NCBI RefSeq assembly: GCF_004363045.1 | Contig: NZ_SNYJ01000010.1 | Span: forward strand, 1-64,000 | Origin: Aureibacillus halotolerans | GTDB lineage: Bacteria; Bacillota; Bacilli; Bacillales; DSM-28697 | Direction: 5' to 3' | DNA length: 64,000 bases | Shown: piece by piece, positions 8,221 through 17,361 of the stretch | How the letters are laid out: every line of letters begins with the position of its first letter | How positions within the stretch are numbered: the first letter of the stretch is position 1 | Program-made: the position numbers and the translations under genes | Notes under the pieces: model-generated | What the model was told of the DNA's origin: nothing | Seen by the model: only the letters and a program-made list of their open reading frames with translations | The model's database searches: none

Positions 8221-9687
8221 TTAGTCCACAAGCTGCAAAAATCGTTTGTACGCTATCGTCCAAGCGTCGGCTTCCTTTGACGGCTCATATGTTGTCACCG
8301 TCTCAGAGCGAGCAACAATTCTTCTAGCTTCCTGCAAATCCTCAATCCGTCCTAATGCAATGAGCTGCACGAGCATGTTGCCAATGCCGGTTCCTTCAAT
8401 GGGTCCTGCCCAAACAGGCCTCCCGATGGCGTTGGCTGTCATCTGACATAATACCTTATTTTGAATACCACCGCCAACCATATGAAGCCCTTGAAAGGTG
8501 TTTCCAACAAGTTGCTCAGTGCGCTCAAGCGTTCGACGGTAGGCGAGGGCCAAACTCTCAAGAATGGTACGTACAATCTCACCTTGCGTCGCTGGCACAG
8601 GCTGATTCGTGTCAGCGCAATACTGTTGAATGGCTTGCACCATGTTCGCCGGCTTCAAAAAGCGAGGATCATCTGGATCAATCAAGCTACGAAACGGAGC
8701 CACTACCGCGACTTCGTTATTCATCTTTTCAAAGGAAAACGGCTTCCCTTCTCGCTCCCAAACACGCATGCTTTCCTGCAGGAGCCACAAGCCCATAATG
8801 TTTTTTAACAGACGGTAACTGCCATACACTCCAGCCTCATTTGTGAAGTTCCAAGTGGCGGATTGCTCAGTGATTACAGGGGTCTCTACTTCCGTGCCTA
8901 AAAGCGACCATGTGCCGCAGCTTAAATAAGCAAACGGGGTATCTTTTGCCGGGACGGCTGCAACAGCAGAAGCTGTATCATGTTCGCCTACAGCAATGAC
9001 AGGAATAGGGTCCATTCCTGTCTCCTCTGTTACGGCAGCTGTCAACGTCCCAGCTTTGTCGCCAGGCGCTAACAATGGCGGCATGAGTCGAATCGGCAAA
9101 TCAAAGGCGTCAAACAACGACTTGCTCCACGTTTCCGTTTTCGGCGACCAACATTGCGTCGTGGATGCATTGGTCCGTTCAGCAAACGTCTCCCCTGTTA
9201 GGAAATAACGTAGTAAGTCAGGCATCATGAGCAGCGTTTTGGCCTGTTCTAGCCGTTCTGGATCGGATTGCTGCTGAGAGATCAACTGGTACAACGTATT
9301 GAATTCAAGAAACTGAATGCCTGTTTCCATAAAAATATCCTCACGAGAGACCGTCTGAAAAGCGTTGTCCATAACCGCTTTTGTGCGTTGATCTCGATAA
9401 TGGAATGGATGACCTAACAGTTGGCCTTGACGGTCAAGAAGGCCGTAATCAACAGCCCACGTATCAATGCCAATGCTTTCTGGCTTCCATCCTCCATCAA
9501 CCGCCTTTTTCAAGCCGACTTTCATCTCATGCCATAGCTTCAACACATCCCAATGAAGCGCATCATGAACCCTTACAGGGGTGTTGTCAAAGCGGTGCAC
9601 TTCCTTGACGACAAGGCAACCATCTGTCAGCGCACCCACGAGAAGGCGGCCACTGCTTGCCCCAAGATCGAAGGCGAGAACGGTCAC
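8221..9687 (-). CDS. rhaB: L-rhamnulokinase
   Basis: 488 residues of the FGGY sugar-kinase fold: N-terminal ATP-binding loop LAFDLGASSGR (residues 4-14), GIDTWAVDYG, and a C-terminal nucleotide site with VGGGIQN. These match RhaB, which phosphorylates L-rhamnulose to L-rhamnulose 1-phosphate. Its start overlaps the rhaA stop by 4 bp (ATGA type) and its stop lies 13 bp before the regulator start, so the genes form one transcript. Confidence 0.93.
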   Translation of the reverse strand: MTVLAFDLGASSGRLLVGALTDGCLVVKEVHRFDNTPVRVHDALHWDVLKLWHEMKVGLKKAVDGGWKPESIGIDTWAVDYGLLDRQGQLLGHPFHYRDQRTKAVMDNAFQTVSREDIFMETGIQFLEFNTLYQLISQQQSDPERLEQAKTLLMMPDLLRYFLTGETFAERTNASTTQCWSPKTETWSKSLFDAFDLPIRLMPPLLAPGDKAGTLTAAVTEETGMDPIPVIAVGEHDTASAVAAVPAKDTPFAYLSCGTWSLLGTEVETPVITEQSATWNFTNEAGVYGSYRLLKNIMGLWLLQESMRVWEREGKPFSFEKMNNEVAVVAPFRSLIDPDDPRFLKPANMVQAIQQYCADTNQPVPATQGEIVRTILESLALAYRRTLERTEQLVGNTFQGLHMVGGGIQNKVLCQMTANAIGRPVWAGPIEGTGIGNMLVQLIALGRIEDLQEARRIVARSETVTTYEPSKEADAWTIAYKRFLQLVD

Positions 9688-10922
9688 CAGCTCATCCCGC
9701 CCTTGCCTCGACTTGAAATATTCGCTTCATACCCACTTTGCTCGTAAGCCTTGTAAGGATCAATTGGACGCCCAAGCTCTTCACGAACGCGATGGAGCAA
9801 CGGTCGAACATCAAATTCATACGCCTCTCTCACGACTTGTTCAGCGCCAAGAACATCTTGCTGTACTTGCTTTTCTGCCAATGCCTGATGGTTCACTAGC
9901 AATGACTTTGCAAATTGCGTTTGCACATTCATGATGGAGCGAAGAACGGCTGGAATCTTCTTTTCAACATTGTGGCTTTGGTCTAGCATAAACGCAATGT
10001 CCTTAGCCGTTTTTTGGACATCAGGGTTCGTGTCCGCTGACGCGAGCTGAATTTGGTTGAAAATAAGGAAGAGCTCGTATGGATCTAGGCTAGCCGCGAT
10101 CAAATCATCATCGGCATATTTACGGCTATTAAAGTGGAAGCCGCCGAGCTTCTCTTCGTCAATGAGATACGCCACAATATGTTCAATATTCGTTCCTTGA
10201 GCGTGATGACCTGTGTCCACCAACACCTGTGCTTTCCCACCGAGTTTGTTCGCCATGTTGAAGGCCATTCCCCAGTCGGCCAGGTCGGTATGGTAAAAGG
10301 CAGGTTCAAAGAACTTGTATTCAATTAACATGCGTTGATTCTCATCAAGTGCTTCATAGAGCGCTTTCAAACCTTCGTACATCCAATGCTTACGTTGTCT
10401 AAAATCGACTTGACCAGGGTAGTTGCTTCCATCAGCGAACCAAAGGGAGACATCTCTTGAGCCAATGGTTTTCGCTATGTCTGCGCACTCTAATAAATGA
10501 TCAACAGCTCGTTTCCTCACGTCTGGATCAGTGTTTGTCACACTGCCAAATTTGTAGATGTCCTCCTGAAAGAGATTCGGATTCACAGCTCCTAGCCCGA
10601 TGCCCTTTGCCTGCGCATGGTCTTTCAACTCTGCAAAATTGTCCACGTGGTCCCAAGGAATATGAATCGCAACTGATGAACAAGCCCCTGTTAGCTCATG
10701 GACAAACGCCGCATCATCAATTTTTTCAAAGGGGGACCGTGGCACACCTTCTTGTTGGAACACTTTGAACCGTGTGCCAGAATCTCCGTATCCCCAAGAC
10801 GGGGTTTCAATTTGCAATGCCTTAATCTGCTCTACAGCTTGATCAATATCAATTCCGCGGCTTATTTGCTCCTCTTCAAACACTTGGTACGCTTTATCCG
10901 AACGAGTAAATTGATTTGTCAT
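9684..10922 (-). CDS. rhaA: L-rhamnose isomerase
   Basis: 412 residues, the length of the Bacillus/Pseudomonas-type L-rhamnose isomerase with a metal-dependent TIM barrel. Visible metal and substrate segments are IEYKFFEPAFYHTD (near 200-213), VDTGHHAQGTNIEH (near 236-249) and GGFHFNSRKYADDDL (near 261-275). It converts L-rhamnose to L-rhamnulose. It overlaps rhaB by 4 bp and lies 87 bp after the aldolase gene. Confidence 0.93.
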   Translation of the reverse strand: MTNQFTRSDKAYQVFEEEQISRGIDIDQAVEQIKALQIETPSWGYGDSGTRFKVFQQEGVPRSPFEKIDDAAFVHELTGACSSVAIHIPWDHVDNFAELKDHAQAKGIGLGAVNPNLFQEDIYKFGSVTNTDPDVRKRAVDHLLECADIAKTIGSRDVSLWFADGSNYPGQVDFRQRKHWMYEGLKALYEALDENQRMLIEYKFFEPAFYHTDLADWGMAFNMANKLGGKAQVLVDTGHHAQGTNIEHIVAYLIDEEKLGGFHFNSRKYADDDLIAASLDPYELFLIFNQIQLASADTNPDVQKTAKDIAFMLDQSHNVEKKIPAVLRSIMNVQTQFAKSLLVNHQALAEKQVQQDVLGAEQVVREAYEFDVRPLLHRVREELGRPIDPYKAYEQSGYEANISSRGKGGMSW

Positions 10923-11009
10923 ATACGATGCTGTTTACAGGAGGCGTCCCCCCTGTAAACAGCGCTCACCTCGCTTTCATATTTTAGATCGCTTTAATCC
11001 GTGTGAAAA

Positions 11010-13073
11010 CTAACGCGTAAAGGCAGCAGGAACCCCACCGTCAACAGTCAGCATACATCCTGTCGTTTTCGCGGCTTTAGATGAAGCAAGAAATGCAATC
11101 GCATTCGCGATGTCGCTAGGATAGATATTCACCTTTAAGATCGTTCGATTGCGGTAATGCTCCTCCAGCTCATCAGGGGCAATTCCATAGCTTTGCGCAC
11201 GCTCCTCGCGCCATTTAGATCCCCAAATGGCCGATCCTTGAAGCACGGCATCAGGCAGTACAGAGTTCACGCGAATGCCATGTTCTCCGCCCTCAGCAGC
11301 AATACATCGTGCCAAATGAATTTCAGCGGCTTTGGCTGTCGAATAGGCTGTGACGTTTTTGCCCGCGTATACCGAGTTTTTTGACCCGACAAACACGATG
11401 CTTCCTTGCAACGCTTGCTCCTTCATCAGCTTATAGCTCTCTCGCGCCACTAAAAAGTAGCCTGTTGTGAGCACGTTTACATTAATGTTCCATTCAGAGA
11501 GCTCCGTTTCTTCAAATGGGCTAGACGTTGCGAGGCCAGCGTTGTTGACTAAAAGATCGACACCACCATATGTGAGCACGGTTTCTTTAAGCGCCGCCTT
11601 AACCTGCTCCTCGCTTGTCACATCCATTTTCACCGCTAGGGCACGGTGCTCCCCATACGTTTCATTAAATTCTGCCGCTTTTTCTTTTGCTCCGTCTTCA
11701 TTTAAGTCAGCCAATATCACATGAGCCCCTTGTTCAAGGAGAGCCTGACACGTCGCGCTTCCAATGCCTCCAGCGCCGCCTGTTACAAACGCAATTTTCC
11801 GTGAGAATTCCGCTTCTGGTGGTGCTAACGATAGTTTATAAAGCTCAAGCGGCCAATACTCCACACGGTAGGATTCGTTTTCATTTAAGGAGACAAACGA
11901 GCTGACCGTCGTTGTTTTTTCCATCACCGCAATCGCTCGATGATAGAGAGATGCGCTAATGTTGGCATGCTGTGTGCTTTTCCCTGTATTGACCATACCA
12001 ACCCCCGGGATGAGCACGACGCGCGGCGCATCATCAACCAACATGTCGCCCTCCGTCCGATTACGTTCAAAATACGATTGATACTCTGCTTTATATTCCT
12101 GAATTCCTGCCACGAGCAGGTTTTTCAACTCTTCAATTGTGCCTGATTGCGGATCCCAAGGAACCCATAATGGCGTCCGTTTCGTATGCACGAGGTGATC
12201 GGGGCAAGCTGCACCAACCTGAGACAGCGTAGGACCTTCATGACTGTTAACGAACGTTAAAACATCCTCGCTGTCATCAAACGTAAGCAGCATTTGTTGT
12301 CGCTCACTCACTTCTCTGCGGATTGCGGGTAATACCTCCGCCACAACGTCACGGCGACGCTCAACAGAAAGGGCATGATGCTTTTCGCCACCAAACGGAG
12401 ATGCTTGCGCCCGTTCGTTTAAGAACGCTTCGGCTTCTTGGATAATCGCGATGGTTTTATCGTAGCACTCGCTGCTCGTTTCTCCCCACGTCACAAGGCC
12501 ATGCTTTTCCATAAGCACGCACTCCGCATTCGGGTTTCCTTCAACAGCTTCCGCGATAAGCTTAGACAATGTAAATCCAGGGCGAATGTATGGCACCCAT
12601 ACAAAGCGGTTTCCGTAAATCTTTTCCGCTAGCTCCTGGCCATTTTCCGCACAACAGATGCTAATAATGGCATCAGGGTGCGTATGGTCGACGTGTGGGT
12701 AGGGCAAAAAAGCATGCAGCAACGTCTCGATCGATGCCCGCGGATGCGCTGAATTGACCATACAATGCGAAAGATACGCGACCATATCCTCGTCCGTCAT
12801 CTCATCTCTATCTTTTAAAGGCGCAATATCATCGATTCGAAGACCTGTAAAATGGCTTTCCCCCATGGTCGCAAGGTCTGAACCACTGCCTTTCACGTAC
12901 ATCACATTGACATCTCTACCTCGAAAATCCTTTTCCACCATTTTCATCGATGTGTTTCCACCACCCCAGTTCGCGACCGATCGATCTTGCCCAAGGATAT
13001 TTGAGCGATAAACGAGCTCTTTCAGTCCAACTGTTACTGGCGCTTGTTTAGCTTCCCAAGCATGCTGTACCAT
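11010..13073 (-). CDS. rhaEW: Bifunctional rhamnulose-1-phosphate aldolase / L-lactaldehyde dehydrogenase
   Basis: 687 residues in two parts. Residues 1-410 form a class II aldolase with the metal site HVDHTHPDA (near 126-134) and a second His region at EKHGLVTWG. Residues 425-687 are a short-chain dehydrogenase with the cofactor loop TGGAGGIGSA and the catalytic YSTAK. This fusion (RhaEW/YuxG type) cleaves rhamnulose 1-phosphate to dihydroxyacetone phosphate and lactaldehyde and then oxidises or reduces the lactaldehyde. It is first in the operon; a promoter is visible upstream. Confidence 0.92.
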   Translation of the reverse strand: MVQHAWEAKQAPVTVGLKELVYRSNILGQDRSVANWGGGNTSMKMVEKDFRGRDVNVMYVKGSGSDLATMGESHFTGLRIDDIAPLKDRDEMTDEDMVAYLSHCMVNSAHPRASIETLLHAFLPYPHVDHTHPDAIISICCAENGQELAEKIYGNRFVWVPYIRPGFTLSKLIAEAVEGNPNAECVLMEKHGLVTWGETSSECYDKTIAIIQEAEAFLNERAQASPFGGEKHHALSVERRRDVVAEVLPAIRREVSERQQMLLTFDDSEDVLTFVNSHEGPTLSQVGAACPDHLVHTKRTPLWVPWDPQSGTIEELKNLLVAGIQEYKAEYQSYFERNRTEGDMLVDDAPRVVLIPGVGMVNTGKSTQHANISASLYHRAIAVMEKTTTVSSFVSLNENESYRVEYWPLELYKLSLAPPEAEFSRKIAFVTGGAGGIGSATCQALLEQGAHVILADLNEDGAKEKAAEFNETYGEHRALAVKMDVTSEEQVKAALKETVLTYGGVDLLVNNAGLATSSPFEETELSEWNINVNVLTTGYFLVARESYKLMKEQALQGSIVFVGSKNSVYAGKNVTAYSTAKAAEIHLARCIAAEGGEHGIRVNSVLPDAVLQGSAIWGSKWREERAQSYGIAPDELEEHYRNRTILKVNIYPSDIANAIAFLASSKAAKTTGCMLTVDGGVPAAFTR

Positions 13074-13127
13074 TTGTTGTCTCCTCCATTCGTTTCTTTT
13101 TGTTACGTTTGTTTTTGTTTAAAGACA

Positions 13128-13155
13128 ATTATAAATCAAAACAAAAGCAAATCAA
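13128..13155 (-). promoter_or_regulatory. Promoter and likely operator of the rhamnose operon
   Basis: Minus-strand TTGATT (13150-13155), 16-bp spacer, TATAAT (13128-13133), about 55 bp before the rhaEW start. The region 13091-13155 is packed with repeats of the form ACAAAAACAAA / ACAAAAGCAAA, the kind of direct repeat DeoR-type repressors recognise. The operator role is inference. Confidence 0.6.
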
Positions 13156-13296
13156 CATTTTTCGTGTGGTTTTCCGAGAAAAAGGGCATGATGTTACTTT
13201 TCTCCAAGCCAGTGAAGACCCGTAGTAGCTTTAAGAGAGGGTAAAGGAAAGCCTTTAAATGGATAACATAAAAAAAACAGACCCTATGCGGCCTGC

Positions 13297-13554
13297 TCAC
13301 TCTGATGCTTTTGGTTTATTTTTTCCACCCTTGCGACCAATTTCTTCAAAAAAAGGACGCTTGTAGCGCTTTGAAGTACTGCCGCCACCTTTGCCACCGA
13401 TTTCTTGAAAAAACTCGCGGTCATGGCGTTGTGACGTTGTTTCTCCGCCCTTCCCACCAATCTCCTGAAAAAACTCTCTGCCGTGTTTTTTTGCTGTTGC
13501 TTGTCCGCCTTTGCGCCCGGCTTCTTCCCGTGTCATCTTTTTATGATTAGCCAT
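13297..13554 (-). CDS. KGG-repeat general stress protein (GsiB/YciG-like)
   Basis: 85 residues of a repeated hydrophilic unit: four copies of GRKGG/GGKGG followed by a short Lys/Arg and FFQEIG or FFEEIG segment. This is the KGG repeat of stress proteins such as GsiB, thought to act like hydrophilins. The start is ATG 13554, with GAGGAGGG upstream; a longer reading frame upstream lacks these signals. A sequence AGGTTTAT at 13614-13621 resembles a sigma-B -35, but no good sigma-B -10 follows. A hairpin with a T8 run (13264-13295) overlaps the stop. Confidence 0.88.
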   Translation of the reverse strand: MANHKKMTREEAGRKGGQATAKKHGREFFQEIGGKGGETTSQRHDREFFQEIGGKGGGSTSKRYKRPFFEEIGRKGGKNKPKASE

Positions 13555-13633
13555 GCCAGCCCTCCTCTGTAAAGAACAGTGATTGCTAACACTTTTCCAC
13601 TTGTTAACAGAGGATAAACCTGTCAATGTGCGC

Positions 13634-13759
13634 TCAGCTAGACGTATTTTTAATCGTTTCGTCTTCACGTTCGATGTTTGGGTGTGGGGTCGTATGCTCA
13701 ATCTCTTTTGATTGTTCCGTTGGCTGCAAAGTTTCCTTCTGCTGGTTTTCCTTATTCAC
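13634..13759 (-). CDS. Small hydrophilic protein, unknown
   Basis: About 41 residues, very rich in Glu, Lys, Gln, Thr and Asn, with no hydrophobic segment (begins VNKENQQKE, ends DETIKNTSS). I prefer GTG 13759 as start because AGGAG lies nine bases upstream; two ATG codons lie closer to that site (13765 and 13768). It follows another small hydrophilic gene by 16 bp. I do not recognise the family. Confidence 0.5.
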   Translation of the reverse strand: MNKENQQKETLQPTEQSKEIEHTTPHPNIEREDETIKNTSS

Positions 13760-13775
13760 GATCATCATCTCCTGT

Positions 13776-13943
13776 CTATTTGCAGTATGGGCGTTCTTTG
13801 ACGTCCGAGGTTGTGGACGGGGCATCCGCCGTTTCCTGTATCGCCTGCATCTCGCTAAAGTCATCTGTTGGCGACCGCCTCACGTTCACGGGCCTCAGCA
13901 CATCATCTCTTGTCATCGGATCCTTCGGTCGTTGTAGATTCAT
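13776..13943 (-). CDS. Small hydrophilic protein, unknown
   Basis: 55 residues (begins MNLQRPKDPMTRDD, ends VKERPYCK), with GTGAGG upstream of the ATG. Charged and Pro/Asp-rich, with no membrane segment. The orderly ribosome site and the tight 16-bp gap to the next small gene argue that the pair is real and co-transcribed, perhaps with the KGG protein further on. Function unknown. Confidence 0.5.
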   Translation of the reverse strand: MNLQRPKDPMTRDDVLRPVNVRRSPTDDFSEMQAIQETADAPSTTSDVKERPYCK

Positions 13944-14310
13944 GCCCTCACCTACTTTGCTTCATTTGTTTACTAGCTTGGCGTTTAGGCTACAACGTAT
14001 ACTACGCAAATTATGGAATCCGGCGCTGCTAAGCATTGCAAGAGGGCTTGGTGCCAACTCCTTTTCTGCTGTCTTGTGGTATGCTCTTTATAAGAAGAGC
14101 ACCTTTGAAGCTTGTGAACGAACGAGAGGTGCCCGATAATGAACTGTGAATAAACAAAAACGGACCTGTAAAATGGGGAGATGCATGAAGGTCAAGGATG
14201 CTGACCTGCAGTGTGCACTTGTACATGAGGAGCTAGGCGAGCAAAGCAGACGAAGAGTTCGCCCCTTATCGTCATTTTACTTGGAAACTCGAATAAGCGA
14301 GGGAAACCTT
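13944..14310. other. Region upstream of the LysR gene
   Basis: No supported gene. The LysR reading frame is open upstream to 14146, but that part lacks family similarity and a good ribosome site. Promoters for the LysR gene and for the small minus-strand genes must lie here; I could not place them. Confidence 0.4.
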
Positions 14311-15204
14311 ATGGCGCTTGAACCTATACGTACCTTTATTGCTGTAGCTGATGAAAAAAGCTTCACGAAAGCTGCGCAAAAATTGCTGTTGTCTCAGCCT
14401 AGTGTGTCTCTGCATATTAAGCAGCTTGAGGAAGAGTTTCAGACAACATTAATTGATCGCTCGCAGAAGTTTGTCAAGCTAACGGCGACAGGTGAATTTT
14501 TTTATCAGCGAGCGCAAGAGTTGGTGGCTCTCTACGACCAGACGATTCAGGAGATCGATGGTCTGCACCAGCGGGTGGAAGGGACATTAGCCATTGGCGC
14601 GAGCTATACCATTGGCGAGTATTTACTTCCCTCGTTATTGGCGCCCTTTCAACAAGCCTTTCCAGGAGTCGAGCTGAGGGTTTTCATTGAAAATACGTCC
14701 AGCATTGCCGAGAAGGTGCACGATCGAACTCTGACTCTCGGTTTCGTTGAAGGCAAAGTGACTTTGCCGCAGCTTCATGTCACCCCCATTTTAGAGGATG
14801 AGATGGTGCTTGTTGCGCCTGCCTCCTACAGTCACCAGCTAACTGCGCCCGTTTCACCAAAACAACTTGCAGAATGGCCTTGGGTGTCGCGTGAACCTGG
14901 ATCGGGAACTCGTGAAGTAATGAATCGTTTTTTTGATACGCATAAGCTTCATAGCAAAAGGGTGACGACCATCTCAAGCAATTACGGCGTCAAGGAAGCG
15001 GTCGTTAACGGGCTAGGCGTTTCCATCCTTTCAAAATGGGTCGTCAGCAAATCGTTAAAACAAAAAGAATTGTACATCGTTCCTATGATTGGTTGGCCAG
15101 CACTTAAGCGGGATTTTTGCTTAGTAGAAGCCACCACTGAACGAACGAACGCAGCCGACACATTTATTCGCTATCTTCTGGAGCATTATTCAGGGGATAA
15201 GTGA
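14311..15204 (+). CDS. LysR-family transcriptional regulator (CysL/YwfK-like)
   Basis: 297 residues. The winged helix-turn-helix is at residues 1-60 (FIAVADEKSFTKAAQKLLLSQPSVSLHIKQLEEE), followed by the periplasmic-binding-like effector domain (about 90-290). I start it at ATG 14311, which has GCGAGGG upstream and gives the family's usual N-terminus. The closest recognisable group is the CysL/CbbR-like branch. The target is unknown; its neighbour tenA is convergent and separately controlled by a riboswitch. Confidence 0.88.
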   Translation: MALEPIRTFIAVADEKSFTKAAQKLLLSQPSVSLHIKQLEEEFQTTLIDRSQKFVKLTATGEFFYQRAQELVALYDQTIQEIDGLHQRVEGTLAIGASYTIGEYLLPSLLAPFQQAFPGVELRVFIENTSSIAEKVHDRTLTLGFVEGKVTLPQLHVTPILEDEMVLVAPASYSHQLTAPVSPKQLAEWPWVSREPGSGTREVMNRFFDTHKLHSKRVTTISSNYGVKEAVVNGLGVSILSKWVVSKSLKQKELYIVPMIGWPALKRDFCLVEATTERTNAADTFIRYLLEHYSGDK

Positions 15205-15233
15205 CACAAGTCGCTGTTCCAATTTACAACGCA

Positions 15234-15268
15234 CAAAAACCACGAGGTATGAAATCTCGTGGTTTTTG
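15234..15268. terminator. Bidirectional terminator between LysR gene and tenA
   Basis: CAAAAACCACGAG and CTCGTGGTTTTTG form a perfect 13-bp stem with an 9-nt loop and A/T flanks on both sides, placed between two convergent genes. Confidence 0.9.
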
Positions 15269-15276
15269 TGACTCTT

Positions 15277-15969
15277 TTAACGACGCAATACGGCGTCTCT
15301 AACTGGCCATTCTTCGACCGTATAGGCCATTTCCCAAAAGCCTAGCTCCAGCTGACAGCTTTTCGCAAACGCCACGCGCATTTTTTCCTTTTCCCGCTCA
15401 GACGCCGTTTCTGCATATCGGTCGAGCCATGACCGCAGCTTCCCTGTCACACCCTCCATGCTTTTTGTTCCGTAAAAATTAATCCATTCATAAAACGGAT
15501 GCAGACCTGGCTGGGGTGCTGCTTCTTTCATGAGGCGCTCGCCAATGTCTAAATATGTCCATGGGCAGGGCAACAGCACAGCGACAATTTCGCCTAACGT
15601 TCCCTGCTGGGCGGTGGTCATCATATGTGAAATATAATGGCTGGCACCTGGGGCAAGTGGATACCCTTGCAGCTCCTCATAGGGCACGCCAGCCACTTCA
15701 CAAAGATTGTTATGTGGATGAATTTCACTATGAAGAACGAAGCCAATTTGTTCATTAAATAAGCTCATTTCTTCTCTTGTCTCACATTTTGATATTGCCA
15801 ACCCATACACGCGCATAAAGGCGTTCAAATACTCGAAATCCTGCTTCACATAATGCACAAGGGCGTTCTTAGGGACATGACCCGTTTTCAGCCCCTGTAC
15901 ATAAGGGTGATCAAAAATAGCCTGATAGGTCGCGTCATTTTCTTCACGAAGTCGTTCTGTAAACGTCAA
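15277..15969 (-). CDS. tenA: Aminopyrimidine aminohydrolase TenA (thiaminase II)
   Basis: 230 residues of the TenA/PQQC-like all-helical fold. Typical segments are visible: YVKQDFEYLNAF near residue 40, the catalytic cysteine region LLPCPWTYLDIGERL (near 132-146) and EWINFYGT. TenA hydrolyses aminopyrimidine breakdown products of thiamin to HMP for salvage. It stands alone, preceded by a TPP riboswitch with terminator, so expression should fall when thiamin pyrophosphate is plentiful. Confidence 0.93.
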   Translation of the reverse strand: MTFTERLREENDATYQAIFDHPYVQGLKTGHVPKNALVHYVKQDFEYLNAFMRVYGLAISKCETREEMSLFNEQIGFVLHSEIHPHNNLCEVAGVPYEELQGYPLAPGASHYISHMMTTAQQGTLGEIVAVLLPCPWTYLDIGERLMKEAAPQPGLHPFYEWINFYGTKSMEGVTGKLRSWLDRYAETASEREKEKMRVAFAKSCQLELGFWEMAYTVEEWPVRDAVLRR

Positions 15970-16034
15970 TTCGTTTCCTCCTCTTCGTTCACCTAGGGCC
16001 TATTCCAACTTCCCACGCGAGAGCGGCAAGAGAT

Positions 16035-16065
16035 AGTAAAAACCGCTCCCGGAAAAGGAGCGGTT
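16035..16065 (-). terminator. Terminator of the TPP riboswitch
   Basis: On the minus strand AACCGCTCC and GGAGCGGTT pair around a short loop and are followed by TTTTTAC. It lies between the aptamer and tenA, so it is the expression platform. Confidence 0.85.
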
Positions 16066-16099
16066 GAGCATAGCGCATAACAAAAATAGACGCATCGCG

Positions 16100-16198
16100 A
16101 CCGTCTCCACTTCCCTACGCTAGAATGATCTAGATCAGGTTCAAAGGGACCAAGGACAATGTCCTTATCTCAGCCAACAATAGGCGCCCCCAGTGGAC
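16100..16198 (-). ncRNA. TPP riboswitch (THI element)
   Basis: On the minus strand the conserved parts follow in order: GGGGGCGCC, GGCTGAGA, CCCTTTGAACCTGATC, then TAGCGTAGGGAAGTGG. This is the canonical thiamin pyrophosphate aptamer. With the terminator downstream it should act as an OFF switch for tenA. Confidence 0.95.
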
Positions 16199-16221
16199 GA
16201 TTTATTTGTGTATTCTCTATC

Positions 16222-16250
16222 ACAATAGAGAATTTGGACAAATCTGTCAA
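16222..16250 (-). promoter_or_regulatory. Promoter of the TPP riboswitch-tenA transcript
   Basis: Minus-strand TTGACA (16245-16250), 17-bp spacer, TATTGT (16222-16227), ending about 25 bp before the aptamer. Confidence 0.8.
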
Positions 16251-16311
16251 GTGTGTCATTCATACAAAACGAAGGCCTAGACAATTAAACTGAAAAACAG
16301 CGTAAGAAATG

Positions 16312-16341
16312 AAAACGCGACCTCCGAAGAGATCGCGTTTT
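16312..16341 (-). terminator. Terminator after the small membrane protein gene
   Basis: AAAACGCGA(T/C)CTC and its complement form a stem followed by T residues on the minus strand, directly after the stop of the 99-residue gene. Confidence 0.75.
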
Positions 16342-16345
16342 ATTA

Positions 16346-16645
16346 TCATTTTTCTTTAGCTGTTGAGGACCAGGCATCAACGAGCAACACAAGAGCTGTA
16401 ATGATATGAAAAATCATCCCAACGATCGGGATAAGACCGATAATGCTTGTTATGATCCCTAGCACTGAGCCCATATAGCTTTTTTTCTGCGATTTGCTGA
16501 TGAGTAAGACGACGATATGGACGACTAGCATAAAACCTAACGGCGCCCAGCCATTGGCAAGAATAAATGCACCACCAATTATAGGAATACCTAAAAACCC
16601 TTCCGCTAGACCCGTTAACCATTTTAATATCGTAGACAATGACAT
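16346..16645 (-). CDS. Small membrane protein, unknown
   Basis: 99 residues with about three hydrophobic segments (9-30, 33-50, 60-90) and a short charged loop (SKSQKKS) between. GAGGAACGAAC precedes the ATG. It lies 80 bp after the last pilus gene on the same strand and before a terminator, so it could be the end of that transcript. I do not recognise a family with confidence. Confidence 0.65.
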   Translation of the reverse strand: MSLSTILKWLTGLAEGFLGIPIIGGAFILANGWAPLGFMLVVHIVVLLISKSQKKSYMGSVLGIITSIIGLIPIVGMIFHIITALVLLVDAWSSTAKEK

Positions 16646-16725
16646 GTTCGTTCCTCATTTCTGTTTATCTTGAATGTGTCATCTTACCATTCCACAAAAA
16701 GAGGAAGGATAAACAATCGTTGCTC

Positions 16726-17361
16726 TTACGATGATGGACGGGGAATGTAATACGCAGCGAGCACCATGTCAACAGAATTTCTGTCCGTTGTAAACGCTGG
16801 TGCCGAAACCGACTCTACGCCAACAAACCGTTCCAACAGATCAACCTCTTGCAAAAATGCCTGTAGCTCAGTGTAAGAAGAGACTTCAACCGTGACCATC
16901 ATGCGAACAGGGTACACGCCTTCTATTCCTTGAGAGACTTGGTCTGATGGCTCCATCGGTGGCTCCACCTCAGCATCATCGTCGGACCAATCGGTATCGA
17001 GCTCCAAGACCTCTTCTTCCACCTCTTGCACAAGTTGGACAGCTGACTGAAAGGAGATCGCTGTAACGGTGACCTTCGCTTTTTTAGATGCAGAAGAAAG
17101 GGCGCGTAGCAGTGCTTCCTCTTGAGGTGATGCAGGTACTTTCTTGTCTGTAAGTTCTAACGACTCGTCTGTATCATTAACGGTTGTATGTGCAGTCGCG
17201 GAAATGGCCTGCGTCATCCCTGCTAAAGATTGTTGGAGCAGTGTCTTTTCCTGCAGCATTGGCAAAATGAACTGCAAGACAAACAGCAGACACGTAAGGA
17301 GGAACAAACTACTTAAACCGATGAGAAGAAACGAGTTTCGTGTTCGTTTGAGTTTTTTCAT
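16726..17361 (-). CDS. pilO: PilO-like type IV pilus assembly protein
   Basis: 211 residues: short basic N-terminus, one membrane helix (about 12-35), a helical region, an acidic insert (EEEVLELDTDWSDDDAEVE near 105-125) and a C-terminal domain of the ferredoxin-like kind. The layout and position directly after a PilN-like gene identify it as the PilO-like inner-membrane platform component, although sequence similarity in this family is always weak. Overlaps pilN by 4 bp. Confidence 0.75.
   Translation of the reverse strand: MKKLKRTRNSFLLIGLSSLFLLTCLLFVLQFILPMLQEKTLLQQSLAGMTQAISATAHTTVNDTDESLELTDKKVPASPQEEALLRALSSASKKAKVTVTAISFQSAVQLVQEVEEEVLELDTDWSDDDAEVEPPMEPSDQVSQGIEGVYPVRMMVTVEVSSYTELQAFLQEVDLLERFVGVESVSAPAFTTDRNSVDMVLAAYYIPRPSS

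Noticed and set aside
13600-13625. Sigma-B promoter before the KGG gene
   Set aside because: AGGTTTAT fits a -35, but no GGGTAT-like -10 follows at 12-15 bp.
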